The notes beneath the pieces are model-generated. The model was not told where the DNA came from and made no database searches. It saw only the letters and a list, made by a program, of their open reading frames with translations. Position numbers and translations under genes: made by a program. 64,000 nt of DNA, from the NCBI GenBank assembly GCA_014529385.2, contig CM043955.1, positions 139,303,108-139,367,107 of the forward strand, written 5' to 3'. Below, in pieces: positions 45,001 through 52,235 of this stretch. Origin of the DNA: Adiantum capillus-veneris. Its lineage: Eukaryota > Streptophyta > Polypodiopsida > Polypodiales > Pteridaceae. Each line of letters starts with the position of its first letter. The first letter of the stretch is position 1.

Positions 45001-48000
45001 CATATTCCCGCATTTTATTGGTCCCGGGGTATTTGAGGGGAGTTTGGCAGTTGAGCTTCACCCGTATATACTCTGCTAGGAGTACCTACGCTTAAAGATT
45101 CCCTCAATCGGGAACATGAGGTGGAGTGGAGTGGATCGAGTGCCATAGGTAAGGGTAGGTGGGTTGGGGTGGGTGGCAAGGGGTGATGGTGTTGCACTGT
45201 GAGCGGGTGGGGGCAAGGAGAAGGGGCTGGTGAGGATGTCAAAGGTGGAAAGCTAGTCTCCATAGCCACATGTGAGGTAGTCATGGGCGGATGTCGTGAA
45301 GTAGAGGGTATCTCCGGTAGTGGCTGAATCAGTTGGGTAGCTTAAACCTGTGAGATTGTCGAGGAGACAGGCTGTCAGGGGGGCCCATCGAAAGGTATGG
45401 CGACGAGGGGCCTTCTGCCAACTCTCCGCTTCGCCTTGAGGTGGAGGATGTTGTGGCTCACGGCGACGAGGAGGGTGGGAAGGGCAATCGCTCACCATGT
45501 GCCCAAACTGTTGGCACTTGAGACACTGATCTGGGTGACCAGGAACCACCAACCTCTATAGATGGACATGCTCGGTTGTGGGATCGCGGAGTCGTATTGT
45601 ATCCAATAAATGGGTGTCTAGACTCTACAAGTGCATAGACCTGTATATGTGGTGTGTAGCCGCTAGGTGGGGCCTAGTTATACTAGGTTCATTGGCTACA
45701 AAGATTGGCACACTCGTCGTGCACCTCCACACGTTCCGCTGCACTTTGACAAAGTAATGGCCTATTTATATACTTCATACATCATCTCTACACACACATT
45801 GCTCTACCTTAGTTTACTAAACAATCACCAAGTGTGATCACTTTCACGTGAGTGAAACCACTCTCGCAGATATTAATTTAATGCCTAGAAAGCTTCGTGC
45901 AAAGCTTTACCTCGCAAAAGTAAAATCAGGCTCCTTGAAAGCTCAATAGAGTTGCATTGACTTTTACCGTGATTTGCTGTCAGTTAAGCCGCAGTTAGAG
46001 CGTCAGGATGCATGCAGAGAGCAAGTTTGGGCACAGATACCTTGCCTTGTTACTGAGAGATGCGTCGAAGACTAGAGCTTTCTCTCTCCGGCCAGAGAAC
46101 TTCGTGAGGCCCTCAGAGCACTCCCCCGAGGTAGTTGTCCAAGGGAGGATGGTTTGACTCCCAGCTTCTTCATGGAGTACTAGGACATGCTTGGTTCCAA
46201 TCTTTGTAGCGCCTATCAGTACATCTTGCACACTGATGACAGCATGAGTGAGGGCTTGATTTACCTTATTCCCAAGGAGGGAGGCTCCTTGAATGAGATT
46301 CGGCAGTGGCGACCCATCACCATTCTCAACTCAACCTACAAAATCTTAGCAAAGGCTCTGAGTTTGAGGATTGAGCTGCTACTTGAGAGCATTATACATG
46401 GGAACCAGACAGGTTTTGTCAAGGAGCGTAGTATCCTTGACAACATTTTCACCTTTTGAAAGGCGTCTACCCTCGCGCATCTCCAAGGAGAGGATCTTGT
46501 GATACTCCTCGTTTTGAGAAGGCTTACGATAGAGTTGACTGCGATTTCTTGGAGGGCACTTTACGCAGGATGGGGTTTCCAGATGCTTGGATTAGAGGTG
46601 TGTCAGCCCTCTACAGGTGTGCGCACAATCAAGTGCTCTTGGCAAGGGAAAGAGGGGAACGTTTCATGCTCATGCGTTCGGTTAGACGGGGTTTTCCTCT
46701 TGCCTCCTTCCTCTTTCTTTTCTATGCGGAGGCGATGAGCAGATTTTCGACTTCATAGGAGGTTGGCTTGCGTGGTTTAGAGCTCCCTATTAAGGGAGAC
46801 GAGCTACTTGATGCTGAGTTTGTTGAAGACTCGGCCATGTACTTGGAGGGCCAAGAGGCCAATTTGCACAGGTGTGAGCTGGCTCTTGAGGTGTTTTGTT
46901 GTGCATCAGGAGCACTGATCAACTAGAGGAAGACAGTGGCTTTCTTGGTTGGCACTGCTCCTACGCCTGATTGGTCACCGGGTGAGGGCTTCAGGTGGAT
47001 TCCCCCAGTGACTCCCTATACGCTATCTGGGTTGTCAAGTTGGCTTAGATATGTCCCTTGAGCAGCAGACTGCTCCCCTCCTCTTGTCCATTAGGAGGAA
47101 GCTGCTTCATTGGAGGCTCTCTTTGGCAGGCAGAGTTGTAGTGGCTAACCAGGTCTTGCTAGCTACTATGTCGCACATCACGTCTTGTTGGATCTTCTCA
47201 AGCTCATGTATCAACTAGCTAGAAAGGCTGATCGGGAACTTTCTGTGGTCAGGACGTGACACCTAGTTAGTCCGAGCCAAAGCGGCCTGGCACAGAGCCC
47301 TCCTTGGGAAGTTTGTGGTCAGAGGACTGCTTCCAATGGAGAAGTTGTTGCTTCACAGGATTCGAGCTCGAGTCCCTCATGCGGGCGACCCCTGGAGCCC
47401 GTCCATCAGGTGGATTTTTACAAAGATGCGCAAAGTTGGTCTGAGCAGGAGGTTGGAGGACCGATTTGCTGCAAGCCTGCTTAGGTCCTGGGAGCAGTTG
47501 AGAAGTAGCCTAGAGCAACATCACCCACTTGCATGGAGGAGCGTTTGTGTCACAAATTGGTGACGTGGCACAAATTGGTGACGTGACAAAGCCACCCGCA
47601 CACAAACACAAACAGAGTTGACTAGCAGACCGTACGGGAAGACTGTACAGAATCCCGTATTATGCAATGACTGCTAACGTGGCAGACCGTACGGACAGGC
47701 TATACGGAATCCCGCTTTTCGCGCTGACATGCTGACGTGGCGACGTACGGCTCTCCGTAAAACGCGTTGACTACCGTACGGATTTTTCGCAAATTACGCC
47801 GACTACTTTTGGCAGTTTTTGAAGACCACTTGCTTTTGGGAATTAAAGCTTTTGAGTTTAAGTACTTTTGGGCTCTACTTTTAGCAACCCTTTGTAATGT
47901 TTATAAGCGGCCTTAGGGGCTCACTTCTCAGAGCATCTAAATGCAGAGTTTGAGAGCGAGCACCCGCGGGCTCAGTTGTACTTTGCTCAAAGATTAATAC

Positions 48001-51000
48001 AAAAATTAATACCGAAAGGGGCGCCAGTCTTTAGGGCCAATACCTCTTGGCACGGAACTACGCCGGGCCGTGTCGATTCTCTTGTGAACTGTGAATTATT
48101 TTGAAGTGAATCTCTGTTGTGTCGCGGTAGAATCTTGACTTGGGGTTTCCAAGTTTGTTACAGTTTGAGGCGGCTTCTTGTTTGGAACCCCATGGTTAGC
48201 ACTCAGAGAGGCCACCTGGTTGGTAGCAAGCCTCACGTTTCTTGGGGTCCCATGGCAGAGGGTCCAGCCCACACTCTCGGCAACATGCTTCAGTTTTTAG
48301 GCTTGCCCGAGGAGTTCAGAGCATCCAACTGTGAGGCATGAGGGGGGTGCATAGAATGTGTCAGGATATTACATAGGTTTTACCAGCTGAGTGGCTCGCC
48401 CCTCTAGAGGCAGCAGCTCCCAGATGAATGGGGGCCTTCACACGGCTGGAGGTCCTCATTGCAGTTCGAACTTGCTCGAAGTCAATACCCCACATGTTCT
48501 TTGAGGTTCAAGGAGAGGGTCGCCTTCACACAGTCTCTGTAGACGCTTCCATAGGTTGCAGAGGATACGAGTTGTGGGCATCTATGGGAGGACCTGTGTC
48601 ATAGACCCTAACCCAGCAGACCTTGAGACGAGCCACTGACGGCTTTGGGCTTGGGAGAGCTGCCCTCTGGCACGAGTGCAATGGGACCCAGGAGAGTGGT
48701 TCTGGCGGGATCCTTTCTTTTCCGCCAATCACCTTGGGACGCCCTTTTTCCAGTACACAGTTGCTTGGGGCATCATACTGGTAGCATGGAGAGAGGCTCG
48801 TCCTGCTGCAGCACTTCATTGGCAAAAGGGGGTCTCACAGCCGAGTTCTTGTCAGGTTTCTGGGAGTGGTTGTGGGATTGCAGCAACCGAGAAGAGTTAC
48901 TATGTTTCAGTGGCTAGTTGCACATAGAGCTACAGTAGTTGGGAGTTGGCTGGTACACAGCGGATTCTCGGCAGCCTGTGCACCTTGTGGCCATCCTTTG
49001 GAGAGTCAGCGTCACTGTTTGGCTTTGGGTTCTTCGGCCAATGCTAGCCCTTTCCACAGCTCGACAGTACATTTGTGGTGTTGCCACATGGTCCACTCTC
49101 ACGGCCCTACGCTCCATTTTAAATTGGCTTCCACCAGCAGGATGATAGTGATCCAGGGGGGTCGACCTACATTGGAGCTTGCCACAGAGTTTACCCCCCA
49201 GGAGTGGTGCAATGATACAGAGTGGTGTTGGGAGCTCATCTGCGACCTGACACTCTGGTTCATCTGGCGCGCCCGTTGCTTCCGCGTCTTTGAGGCTCGC
49301 TCTGTCCCACCGGCAGAGACTGATCGCGACTTTTGGTTGGAGCTGATTCATACACTTAGGGTCAGTTTGAGAGACTTCAGGGCAGCTCCGACCACATGCG
49401 GGAGCGTAGAGAGGCTTCCTGTGACTTTGGCGCCCAGGGCCTTTCTTCACCATGGTCCAAGGTGTGCTAGATGGCACTACCAGCCACCAGTGAGGCTTTA
49501 TCCTCCTCTCATCTTGTGATTTAGCCCTCATTGTACATACTTTGTTTCCTCTCTGGGAGAGTCCCCCCATGTTTCTGATGTAGTCCTCTCTAGTAGAGGT
49601 GGTTTGTAGCCCTATGGGCAGTTATATTAACTAATGGAAGGATCTTTTTCTCGGGAAAAAAAGCTCAATAAAGTTGGAAACCAAGCCACTCGCTCAAATG
49701 CATGAAAAGTGGATTCTTTTGAAGGTTTGATGATATTTAAAAATCTAATTTAGTTTATGACGATTTAACGGGAGAAACAAATCCAAAGTCTTCAAGCCCA
49801 CCTAGAAAGTTAACCATTGCTTATTGATGCCTTGACTTGCAGGTTATAACAACTCCTAAGCTAGTCTGAATACCAGTGCTATGCTAATGTGACATCATTT
49901 TAACGAAACCAACCCCTATTAGAAAAGTAGAAATTTCGATACTCAAATGATATAGTTTCTCCTGTTGTTGGTCTCAAAGCCTTCCCTTTCATAATTGAAC
50001 TACACCGTATACAGAATGTATGATGCTAGAAGCGTCCACCTGAAAACCAGGGACAAGAGAAGCTTCCAATATTTTGATGTGAGCAATTACTAACTGAAAA
50101 TATTACCTTCGCCATCTCAATCTCACTTGCATTTGAGCGCTCCAAAGCAAGCAAATATCTACTCCACAAAGCCTGGTTCCAGGGACAGTTTCTTGTGGCT
50201 CTACCATAGACAGATGGAATAATAGTTGAGCCCTGCATGCAAAAAGCATGTCAATTCACAATTGTTCACTGTAAAAGGAAAGAGAACATATTCAACCATT
50301 TCCCTGCCTTAAGATTTTGTTCCAGATAGATGGTGTACTTCAGCCAAAGATCATGCGTTATTGGAAATTCTGCTATAGCACGTTCATAGAGCACTTGCAC
50401 GCGAGCAGGATCCCCTGTTTCCTCCTCTAAAGCAATGTAAGACTGCAGTCAAAAAAAGACATGAAATGCTATGTTCTAGAGGTGGGAGCTAGGGATACTG
50501 CTCCTAAGAAACAAGTACCAAAAAATTTTGAAGAAGATCTGCATCTTTGGGCTTTTCTTTGGAAACCTTTTCTTCAAAAGGTTCACGGGAACTGCACATT
50601 TGCACAGCTTTTCTGTAAGCAAAAGCTATGTTTGCAGGAAGGGCAGCTAAATCATCTGATTCATCTCCAATTTGAACACCTTGTTGTGATTCCCAGATAA
50701 TGTAGTCTTTTAATGTCACGGGCACATCCCATGACGGAACTGAAAGCTGTCTTCTATATACATTCCTTATACTGTTGATTTGCTTTGTTCGGGCCTGCCA
50801 ATTATAATAGGCTCAGAAGTTTTTTATCTTCACAAACAATTTCAAAGGGACGATTACCAAATTTTCTTGAGCCATTTTACCTCTTCTAAATTATCCTGCT
50901 TATCACTAAGCAAACTCATTTCATATTGACGATAAGCAGCCCAAACTTTTGTACCCTCCATGAAGTGCAAACTTGAAGCAGTTAGAGCTTGTTCATAAAG

Positions 51001-52235
51001 GTTCCTCATCTTTGTCACCCCTGTTTCATTACACTGGATAATGTCCTGATCGTTGTTCAGATTAAACTCCAAATAGTCTAACCAGAGAGGTACTGACTGC
51101 ATTGCAAACATATAAGCTCATTCTGTAATTTTGTCTGAGGAAAATACATACATAATATAGAAGAGCAAACATCATACCAGGTATTCTTGAAGACCTCTTT
51201 CAAATAATTGACGAACAGCGGCAACATCCTCTTGGCTGGATCATCATAGTGTTCCCACACCCAAATAAGGAAACAGAAAAAAGGCATCAAGAAAAAGCAA
51301 ATGGAATTAGGCCCTTGTATTGTGAATGCTTCAATCCAGTACATTGGTTACCTTGTTGATTTATCATGCAAACAAGATAATCAATCAAAATCATAGAGAG
51401 AGACTGCGTTGATTGAAAGCAGGGCTAATTAAAACTGTATTTGATGTTGATAAATTAGGCAGTGGAAGTTACATCCCCATGTGTAACCTAAGCAATGAAA
51501 GATCCAAATGCGATGTGGCTGTAACCTAGACAATAGATATTTAGATGTGATGCAGCACACAATGTAAATGAAAATCCTTAAAAGAAGTAGTTTATCAGTA
51601 CCTCTTTTGCAGGACCCTGAATGCTACTCCTCACTATGACTAATTGGGGGACCTTCCCACAACTTCCTCTTGTTTAAGAAGTCTGCCCATTTCCCAGAAT
51701 TAGTACATCTACAGGTTATCCTGCATTTGATTATTATGCCCAAGGATAGTTAACAGTCTCTACTCTTATGAGCTCAGATATCCTCCCCTGCAATTGAGCA
51801 TTTTTGCAGCCTTCGCAAATAGACCCTTACCACCCGCAGTACAGTAATCTAACCAAAATGGACCTTCGTACAGATAGCTACCTTCAATTTTCTAGAGGTT
51901 GATAATCATACATAAGGTTAAAAAACTGGTTATGGTTGTCTTTTCATAAGAGTCAAAAGCATATGGTATTTACAATCCTGAAATGTAAGGTAGTAAATCA
52001 AATCTTGAAAGACTGAAGGTTCTTAGAGAATAGAGTTTAAGGAAATCCACATTCAAAAGCCAAACGAGCAACAACACACTATGATAAACAGATTATAGAA
52101 AATTCCGCACCTGGATATGAGGTGAGCCTCATCATTGGCCCACATCTGCCACATCTCTGAAGTGAGAGGAAATATTGAACTCATTCGTTCTCTTGCCTCT
52201 CGAAGCCTGTCCAACATACTAGCCTTTCGTAACAC
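26937..52235 (-). CDS. SART3: SART3-like U4/U6 snRNP recycling factor, 9 internal exons
   Basis: Nine exons on the minus strand join without a frame break into 1,238 nt (412 codons plus 2 nt): 52111-52235, 51178-51235, 50881-51096, 50519-50794, 50308-50442, 50107-50232, 27403-27453, 27181-27285, 26937-27082. The product consists of HAT (half-a-TPR) repeats, seen as MWQMWANDEA, LWLDYLEF, VWAAYRQYE, DLWLKYTIYLEQ, LWSRYLLALER and YLDHFLTRVDGLRRR. The family binds U6 snRNA and helps re-anneal U4/U6 in the nucleus; C-terminal RRMs are expected but would lie left of the window, and the N-terminus right of it. Phases agree at every junction (mostly phase 0, one phase-2 split serine). All introns end in AG and all but one start GT. 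The order matches SART3 HAT domains. Another HAT protein (Prp39- or CstF77-like) is less likely because of the RVDGLRRR and DPARVQVLYERAI stretches. Intact frame and splice sites argue for a working gene. Confidence 0.85.
27181..27285 (-). CDS. SART3: SART3-like exon h
   Basis: 105 nt (35 codons), phase 0; acceptor cttcag|TAT, donor ACT|gtgagg. It encodes YLDHFLTRVDGLRRRMCGG and then LDKSLYLGTLRETFT. The FLTRVDGLRRR stretch is characteristic of plant SART3-like proteins as I know them. Confidence 0.82.
27403..27453 (-). CDS. SART3: SART3-like exon g (after the 22.7-kb intron)
   Basis: 51 nt (17 codons), phase 0; acceptor cttcag|GTT, donor GAG|gtgaga. It encodes VFEQSLHSGFAFSTAEE, the start of the HAT helix pair completed by exon h. 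Confidence 0.83.
27454..27879 (-). other. Unique-looking intron sequence next to SART3 exon g
   Basis: AT-rich non-coding sequence with no recognised repeat. It is the native right-hand start (in + coordinates) of the 22.7-kb intron, before the gypsy A' LTR begins. Confidence 0.6.
27880..28455 (-). repeat. Family A' 3' LTR, end-truncated
   Basis: Starts TGTAACACGCTTGG and matches 44122 onward. It contains GCCACGTCAG motifs and the conserved motif with a mutated core (GACACCCC, 28002-28040). It breaks into internal sequence near 28455 without a polypurine tract. Confidence 0.8.
28456..28999 (-). other. Family A' 3' non-coding region
   Basis: Matches 58500-58968 (CATCACAAGACATCAC, CAGACCATGACTG). 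It includes a local duplication of CAAGCACTRTCGTGTGCGAG (28675-28695 and 28708-28728) and a repeat of GGGGATCGCAA. No gene. Confidence 0.7.
29000..29427 (-). pseudogene. Family A' integrase C-terminus and chromodomain remnant
   Basis: The minus strand reads SGANQYDLDLNTAFAKVHEA, LVKSQAW with a stop, then LKEN.LGALTV-like sequence and chromodomain-end fragments. It corresponds to 1985-2560 of copy 1. Many stops. Confidence 0.7.
29428..30380 (-). pseudogene. Gypsy gag segment lodged inside integrase
   Basis: Right to left: FRRFPGYQDTHQALEFVQQF, FGEQFSEHSGERKAASYLKE, WILDEYTRDVITTWHPLKMT, LNDYFQRFWDTCLPVSLFRK and a Ser/Glu-rich part (SREPDDSSSSDSGESKGSDE). It is gag of the family A type, in the same orientation, but sits between two halves of integrase. 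Near-identical stretches (AGAAATCTTATCCTTGG at 29411-29427; AGAATCTTGTCTTAGG at 30383-30398) flank it. Confidence 0.68.
30381..30696 (-). pseudogene. Family A' integrase core fragment
   Basis: The minus strand reads [39 protein letters not shown] and WEKFLRLVEFTYINTRG, ending at VFESAKKVLQFLST. Stops are present. Its upstream continuation is at 42642. Confidence 0.75.
30697..31029. other. Unassigned segment between A' integrase and the hAT
   Basis: Starts TGTCACAAAAAATACGG (LTR-like start) with a short (GA)n at 30760-30778. No recognised gene. It is probably the remainder of the element that received the hAT. Confidence 0.4.
31030..31130. repeat. hAT left terminal and subterminal repeats
   Basis: Terminal CATAGTTACA followed by repeated GGGTCGGG / GGGACGG / ACGGGGACGGGGGTCG. 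Confidence 0.75.
31447..33704 (-). pseudogene. hAT transposase remnant (BED finger, DUF659-like core, dimerisation region)
   Basis: Starts at ATG 33704 (MSSQANSTSQAGSSRRRPAV). A BED-type finger follows (CKLCPYK, stop in place of the expected Trp, then NKLRAHLLHESGHEVKFC). The core (32303-33031) has a DUF659/RNase H-like part: VSLLVDGWSNTRKRSIHGVL, CLVVADGEASNRAAGAIIEG and VTFCMAHCLNNLLKDIG. The C-terminal part (31450-32000) carries the dimerisation region, with the LEQLWSVYNHIASKKRNRLG motif. It ends at TGA 31447-31449 after DDMEIQQASTS. Several frameshifts and the finger stop make it non-functional. Confidence 0.82.
34125..34290. repeat. hAT right terminal and subterminal repeats
   Basis: Repeated CGTCCC/TGTCCCC/CCCGG motifs, the inverse of the left array, ending TGTAACTATG. 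Confidence 0.75.
34299..35225 (-). pseudogene. Gypsy family D gag remnant
   Basis: Frames 34331-34960 and 34977-35225. The gag core reads SRFEEEVKKEWDRLSQSENE, DRFWDVLLKVTSFKKIDDSE and FEAGLHEALQMAMKLYPRGN. A Lys/Ser-rich linker leads to a CCHC knuckle (CFKCGQVGHMKGDC). The sequence differs clearly from family A and B gags. It is cut by the hAT at its 3' side; upstream on the right lies a D LTR. Confidence 0.8.
35226..36124 (-). repeat. Family D LTR, partial (5' LTR of the D gag)
   Basis: Matches the distal part of the solo LTR at 40139-41846 (ATGAACCCACACAACTG, GGCATCACATAACTGCACG, GGTAATGACGCGAACACATT). The outer end has a ~29-bp tandem duplication: TTAGCAGTTGCCACATCC...GTGACA, then TTAACAGCTGCCAAGTCC...GTGACA. 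The inner ~600 bp and the PBS are not present. Confidence 0.75.
36125..36469 (+). other. LINE-2a region upstream of the endonuclease
   Basis: No convincing ORF; it may hold the end of ORF1 or the ORF1-ORF2 spacer. No zinc knuckle is visible here. Confidence 0.4.
36470..37390 (+). pseudogene. LINE-2a APE-like endonuclease remnant
   Basis: Starts MRIVSWNVQGLGGPQFQCQR, the typical plant L1 ORF2 start. Broken frames follow: AFGPGGIQGGVCMTIADSLQ, LSFGPQSERREST, then IDPFYTSDHFCDLG and TSFSDHAPVILTVTDR (SDH catalytic motif). Several stops and frameshifts. Confidence 0.83.
37391..38704 (+). pseudogene. LINE-2a reverse transcriptase remnant
   Basis: Connector with EERRHEFAFHQQASQWTQVG, then RT: SLIYHVPKEGGSLDEIRQWR, PITILNSAYKILAKALSLRI, QTGFVKERSILDNIFTFWEA, FEKAYDRVDSDFLEGTLRRM, RQGCSLAPFLFLFYAKAMSR and EFADDSALYLDDQEANLHRC (catalytic FADD, 38596-38610). 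A TAG at 38702 and earlier frame changes break it. Confidence 0.88.
38705..42496 (+). pseudogene. LINE-2a ORF2 C-terminal part, split by solo LTR
   Basis: Runs on after the RT as RKTAAFSVGSAPTPDWMPGE and similar frames (38705-40138), then resumes after the LTR with RRVTLFQRLVAHRATAIGSW (41847 on). The later segment includes a zf-RVT-like Cys/His stretch (CAACDHLVESQRHCLWDCPL, 41940-42000) and ends near 42496. Many frame changes. Confidence 0.75.
40139..41846 (-). repeat. Solo LTR of family D (1,708 bp)
   Basis: TGAAACCGG at the left and CGTGACA at the right. It is flanked by CTAGAC on both sides (40133-40138 and 41847-41852) and the LINE reads through across it. The conserved GGCGCC motif is at 40303-40340. 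No internal element sequence remains, as expected after LTR-LTR recombination. Confidence 0.87.
42642..43500 (-). pseudogene. Family A' RNase H and integrase remnant
   Basis: Minus strand: RNase H part near 43430-43480 (TFDVYCDAYGRRLGAVLMQE-like), LSLFTNHQSLRYFLSQK-like sequence near 43270, integrase start (VPVSAIFAIHHRSFKDMIEQ) near 43110, and VINKFSKW at the left edge. It parallels 59880-60660 of copy 3. Many stops. Confidence 0.75.
43501..44121 (-). other. Family A' leader/gag-edge region
   Basis: 43860-44110 matches the family B leader (TTATGCCCTGTAAGACA, GTACGAAGGGTGGGAGTGGC). A PBS-like TGGTATTGGAGC (minus strand, 44109-44120) precedes the LTR. 43501-43860 is not assigned. Confidence 0.55.
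44122..44748 (-). repeat. Family A' 5' LTR (627 bp)
   Basis: TGTAACAGGCTTGG...CCTTTTGTGACA. It contains at least four CCACGTCA/CCACATCA-type motifs (44540-44730) and the conserved motif at 44243-44280. Confidence 0.85.
44749..45252. other. Unassigned intron or element sequence
   Basis: No recognisable ORF or terminus; GT-rich toward 45120-45200. It may belong to the same relic as the zinc-knuckle ORF to its right. Confidence 0.35.
45253..45552 (-). pseudogene. Zinc-knuckle ORF fragment of a retroelement
   Basis: 99 codons open. The N-terminal part has a CCHC knuckle CLKCQQFGHMVSDC, followed by a Pro/Arg/Gln-rich stretch (PSHPPRRREPQHPPPQGEAE). Plant L1-type LINE ORF1 proteins end in such a knuckle, and so do gag proteins; which one this is cannot be decided from the fragment. 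Confidence 0.5.
45553..45937. other. Unassigned sequence before LINE-2b
   Basis: AT-rich with TATTTATATACT near 45762. No gene or terminus; possibly native intron. Confidence 0.4.
45938..45954. repeat. LINE-2b target-site duplication, left copy
   Basis: AAAGCTCAATAGAGTTG; the right copy at 49660-49676 is AAAGCTCAATAAAGTTG (one mismatch). Confidence 0.8.
46187..47540 (+). pseudogene. LINE-2b RT remnant
   Basis: Frames 46187-46459 and 46456-46758 cover RT up to RRGFPLASFLFLFYAEAMSR; further pieces continue to 47540 (MVRGLLPMEKLLLHRIRARV). The catalytic FADD has become FVED. It parallels 38000-39380 of copy a. Confidence 0.85.
47548..48162 (+). repeat. Solo LTR of family A type (615 bp)
   Basis: TGTCACAAATTGG...CCAAGTTTGTTACA, flanked by GTTTG on both sides (47543-47547 and 48163-48167). 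The LINE sequence continues across it. The start carries a duplication of CACAAATTGGTGACGTG. The conserved motif is at 48007-48045. Confidence 0.9.
48168..49519 (+). pseudogene. LINE-2b ORF2 C-terminal remnant
   Basis: Follows the solo LTR; the 48866-49519 frame reads RRVTMFQWLVAHRATVVGSW, SAACAPCGHPLESQRHC (zf-RVT-like) and ELICDLTLWFIWRARCFRVF. It parallels copy a after 41847. Confidence 0.78.
49660..49676. repeat. LINE-2b target-site duplication, right copy
   Basis: AAAGCTCAATAAAGTTG directly after the A-rich 3' end. Confidence 0.8.
49677..50106 (-). other. Unique-looking intron sequence next to SART3 exon f
   Basis: AT-rich native intron between the 3' end of the L1-like LINE and the donor of exon f. 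No gene or repeat is visible in it. Confidence 0.6.
50107..50232 (-). CDS. SART3: SART3-like exon f (before the 22.7-kb intron)
   Basis: 126 nt (42 codons), phase 0; acceptor gcatgcag|GGC, donor AAG|gtaata. It encodes GSTIIPSVYGRATRNCPWNQ, then LWSRYLLALERSNASEIEMAK, which continues as VFEQSL in the exon 22.6 kb away. Confidence 0.87.
50308..50442 (-). CDS. SART3: SART3-like exon e (GC donor)
   Basis: 135 nt (45 codons), phase 0; acceptor ctgcag|TCT. It encodes SYIALEEETGDPARVQVLYE, then RAIAEFPITHDLWLKYTIYL. The donor reads CTTAAG|gcaggg, a GC rather than GT start; using the nearest GT (AAATG|gttgaa) would break the phase with exon f. Confidence 0.85.
50519..50794 (-). CDS. SART3: SART3-like exon d
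   Basis: 276 nt (92 codons), the longest exon here; acceptor ggcag|GCC, donor TTG|gtactt. It encodes ARTKQINSIRNVYRRQLSVP, then a HAT repeat DVPVTLKDYIIWE, an acidic linker, and a helix AFAYRKAVQM. The following intron is 76 bp. Confidence 0.87.
50881..51096 (-). CDS. SART3: SART3-like exon c
   Basis: 216 nt (72 codons), phase 0 at both ends; acceptor gcag|TCA, donor GAG|gtaaaa. It carries two HAT helices (SVPLWLDYLEFNL and VWAAYRQYEMSLL). The flanking introns are only 81 and 86 bp. Confidence 0.87.
51178..51235 (-). CDS. SART3: SART3-like exon b
   Basis: 58 nt; acceptor ccag|C and donor CTG|gtatga. The first base completes the serine codon of exon a. The rest encodes QEDVAAVRQLFERGLQEYL, which flows into SVPLWLDYLEF of exon c. 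The longer open frame across this site in another phase is a shadow. Confidence 0.82.
51236..52110 (-). other. 875-bp intron of the SART3-like gene
   Basis: Lies between exons a and b. AT-rich, no long open frame and no element termini; it appears to be ordinary intron. It is the only mid-sized intron in the visible gene. Confidence 0.65.
52111..52235 (-). CDS. SART3: SART3-like exon a (first visible)
   Basis: 125 nt; acceptor TACAG before GTG TTA, donor AG|gtgcgg. It encodes VLRKASMLDRLREARERMSS followed by IFPLTSEMWQMWANDEAHLIS, an N-terminal HAT repeat. It ends two bases into a serine codon that the next exon completes. Confidence 0.85.

Larger units (their letters stand above)
45955..49659 (+). 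mobile_element. L1-like LINE-2 copy b, 5'-truncated, holding a solo LTR
   Basis: Begins within the RT connector region and runs to the poly(A)-like end, flanked by a 17-bp duplication. Its RT reads LIYLIPKEGGSLNEIRQWRP and QTGFVKERSILDNIFTF; the active-site stretch reads EFVEDSAMYLEGQE, so the first catalytic Asp of FADD is lost. The C-terminal part follows on both sides of the solo LTR at 47548-48162. Stops and frameshifts throughout. Confidence 0.9.

Noticed and set aside
51078-51344. An 88-codon minus-strand frame covering exon b in another phase
   Set aside because: The frame that continues into exon c (QEDVAAVRQLFERGLQEYL) is the conserved one and fits the splice phases.
26937-52235. 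SART3 exons as a processed pseudogene
   Set aside because: Introns with consensus splice sites separate the exons, phases agree, and no stop interrupts the joined frame.
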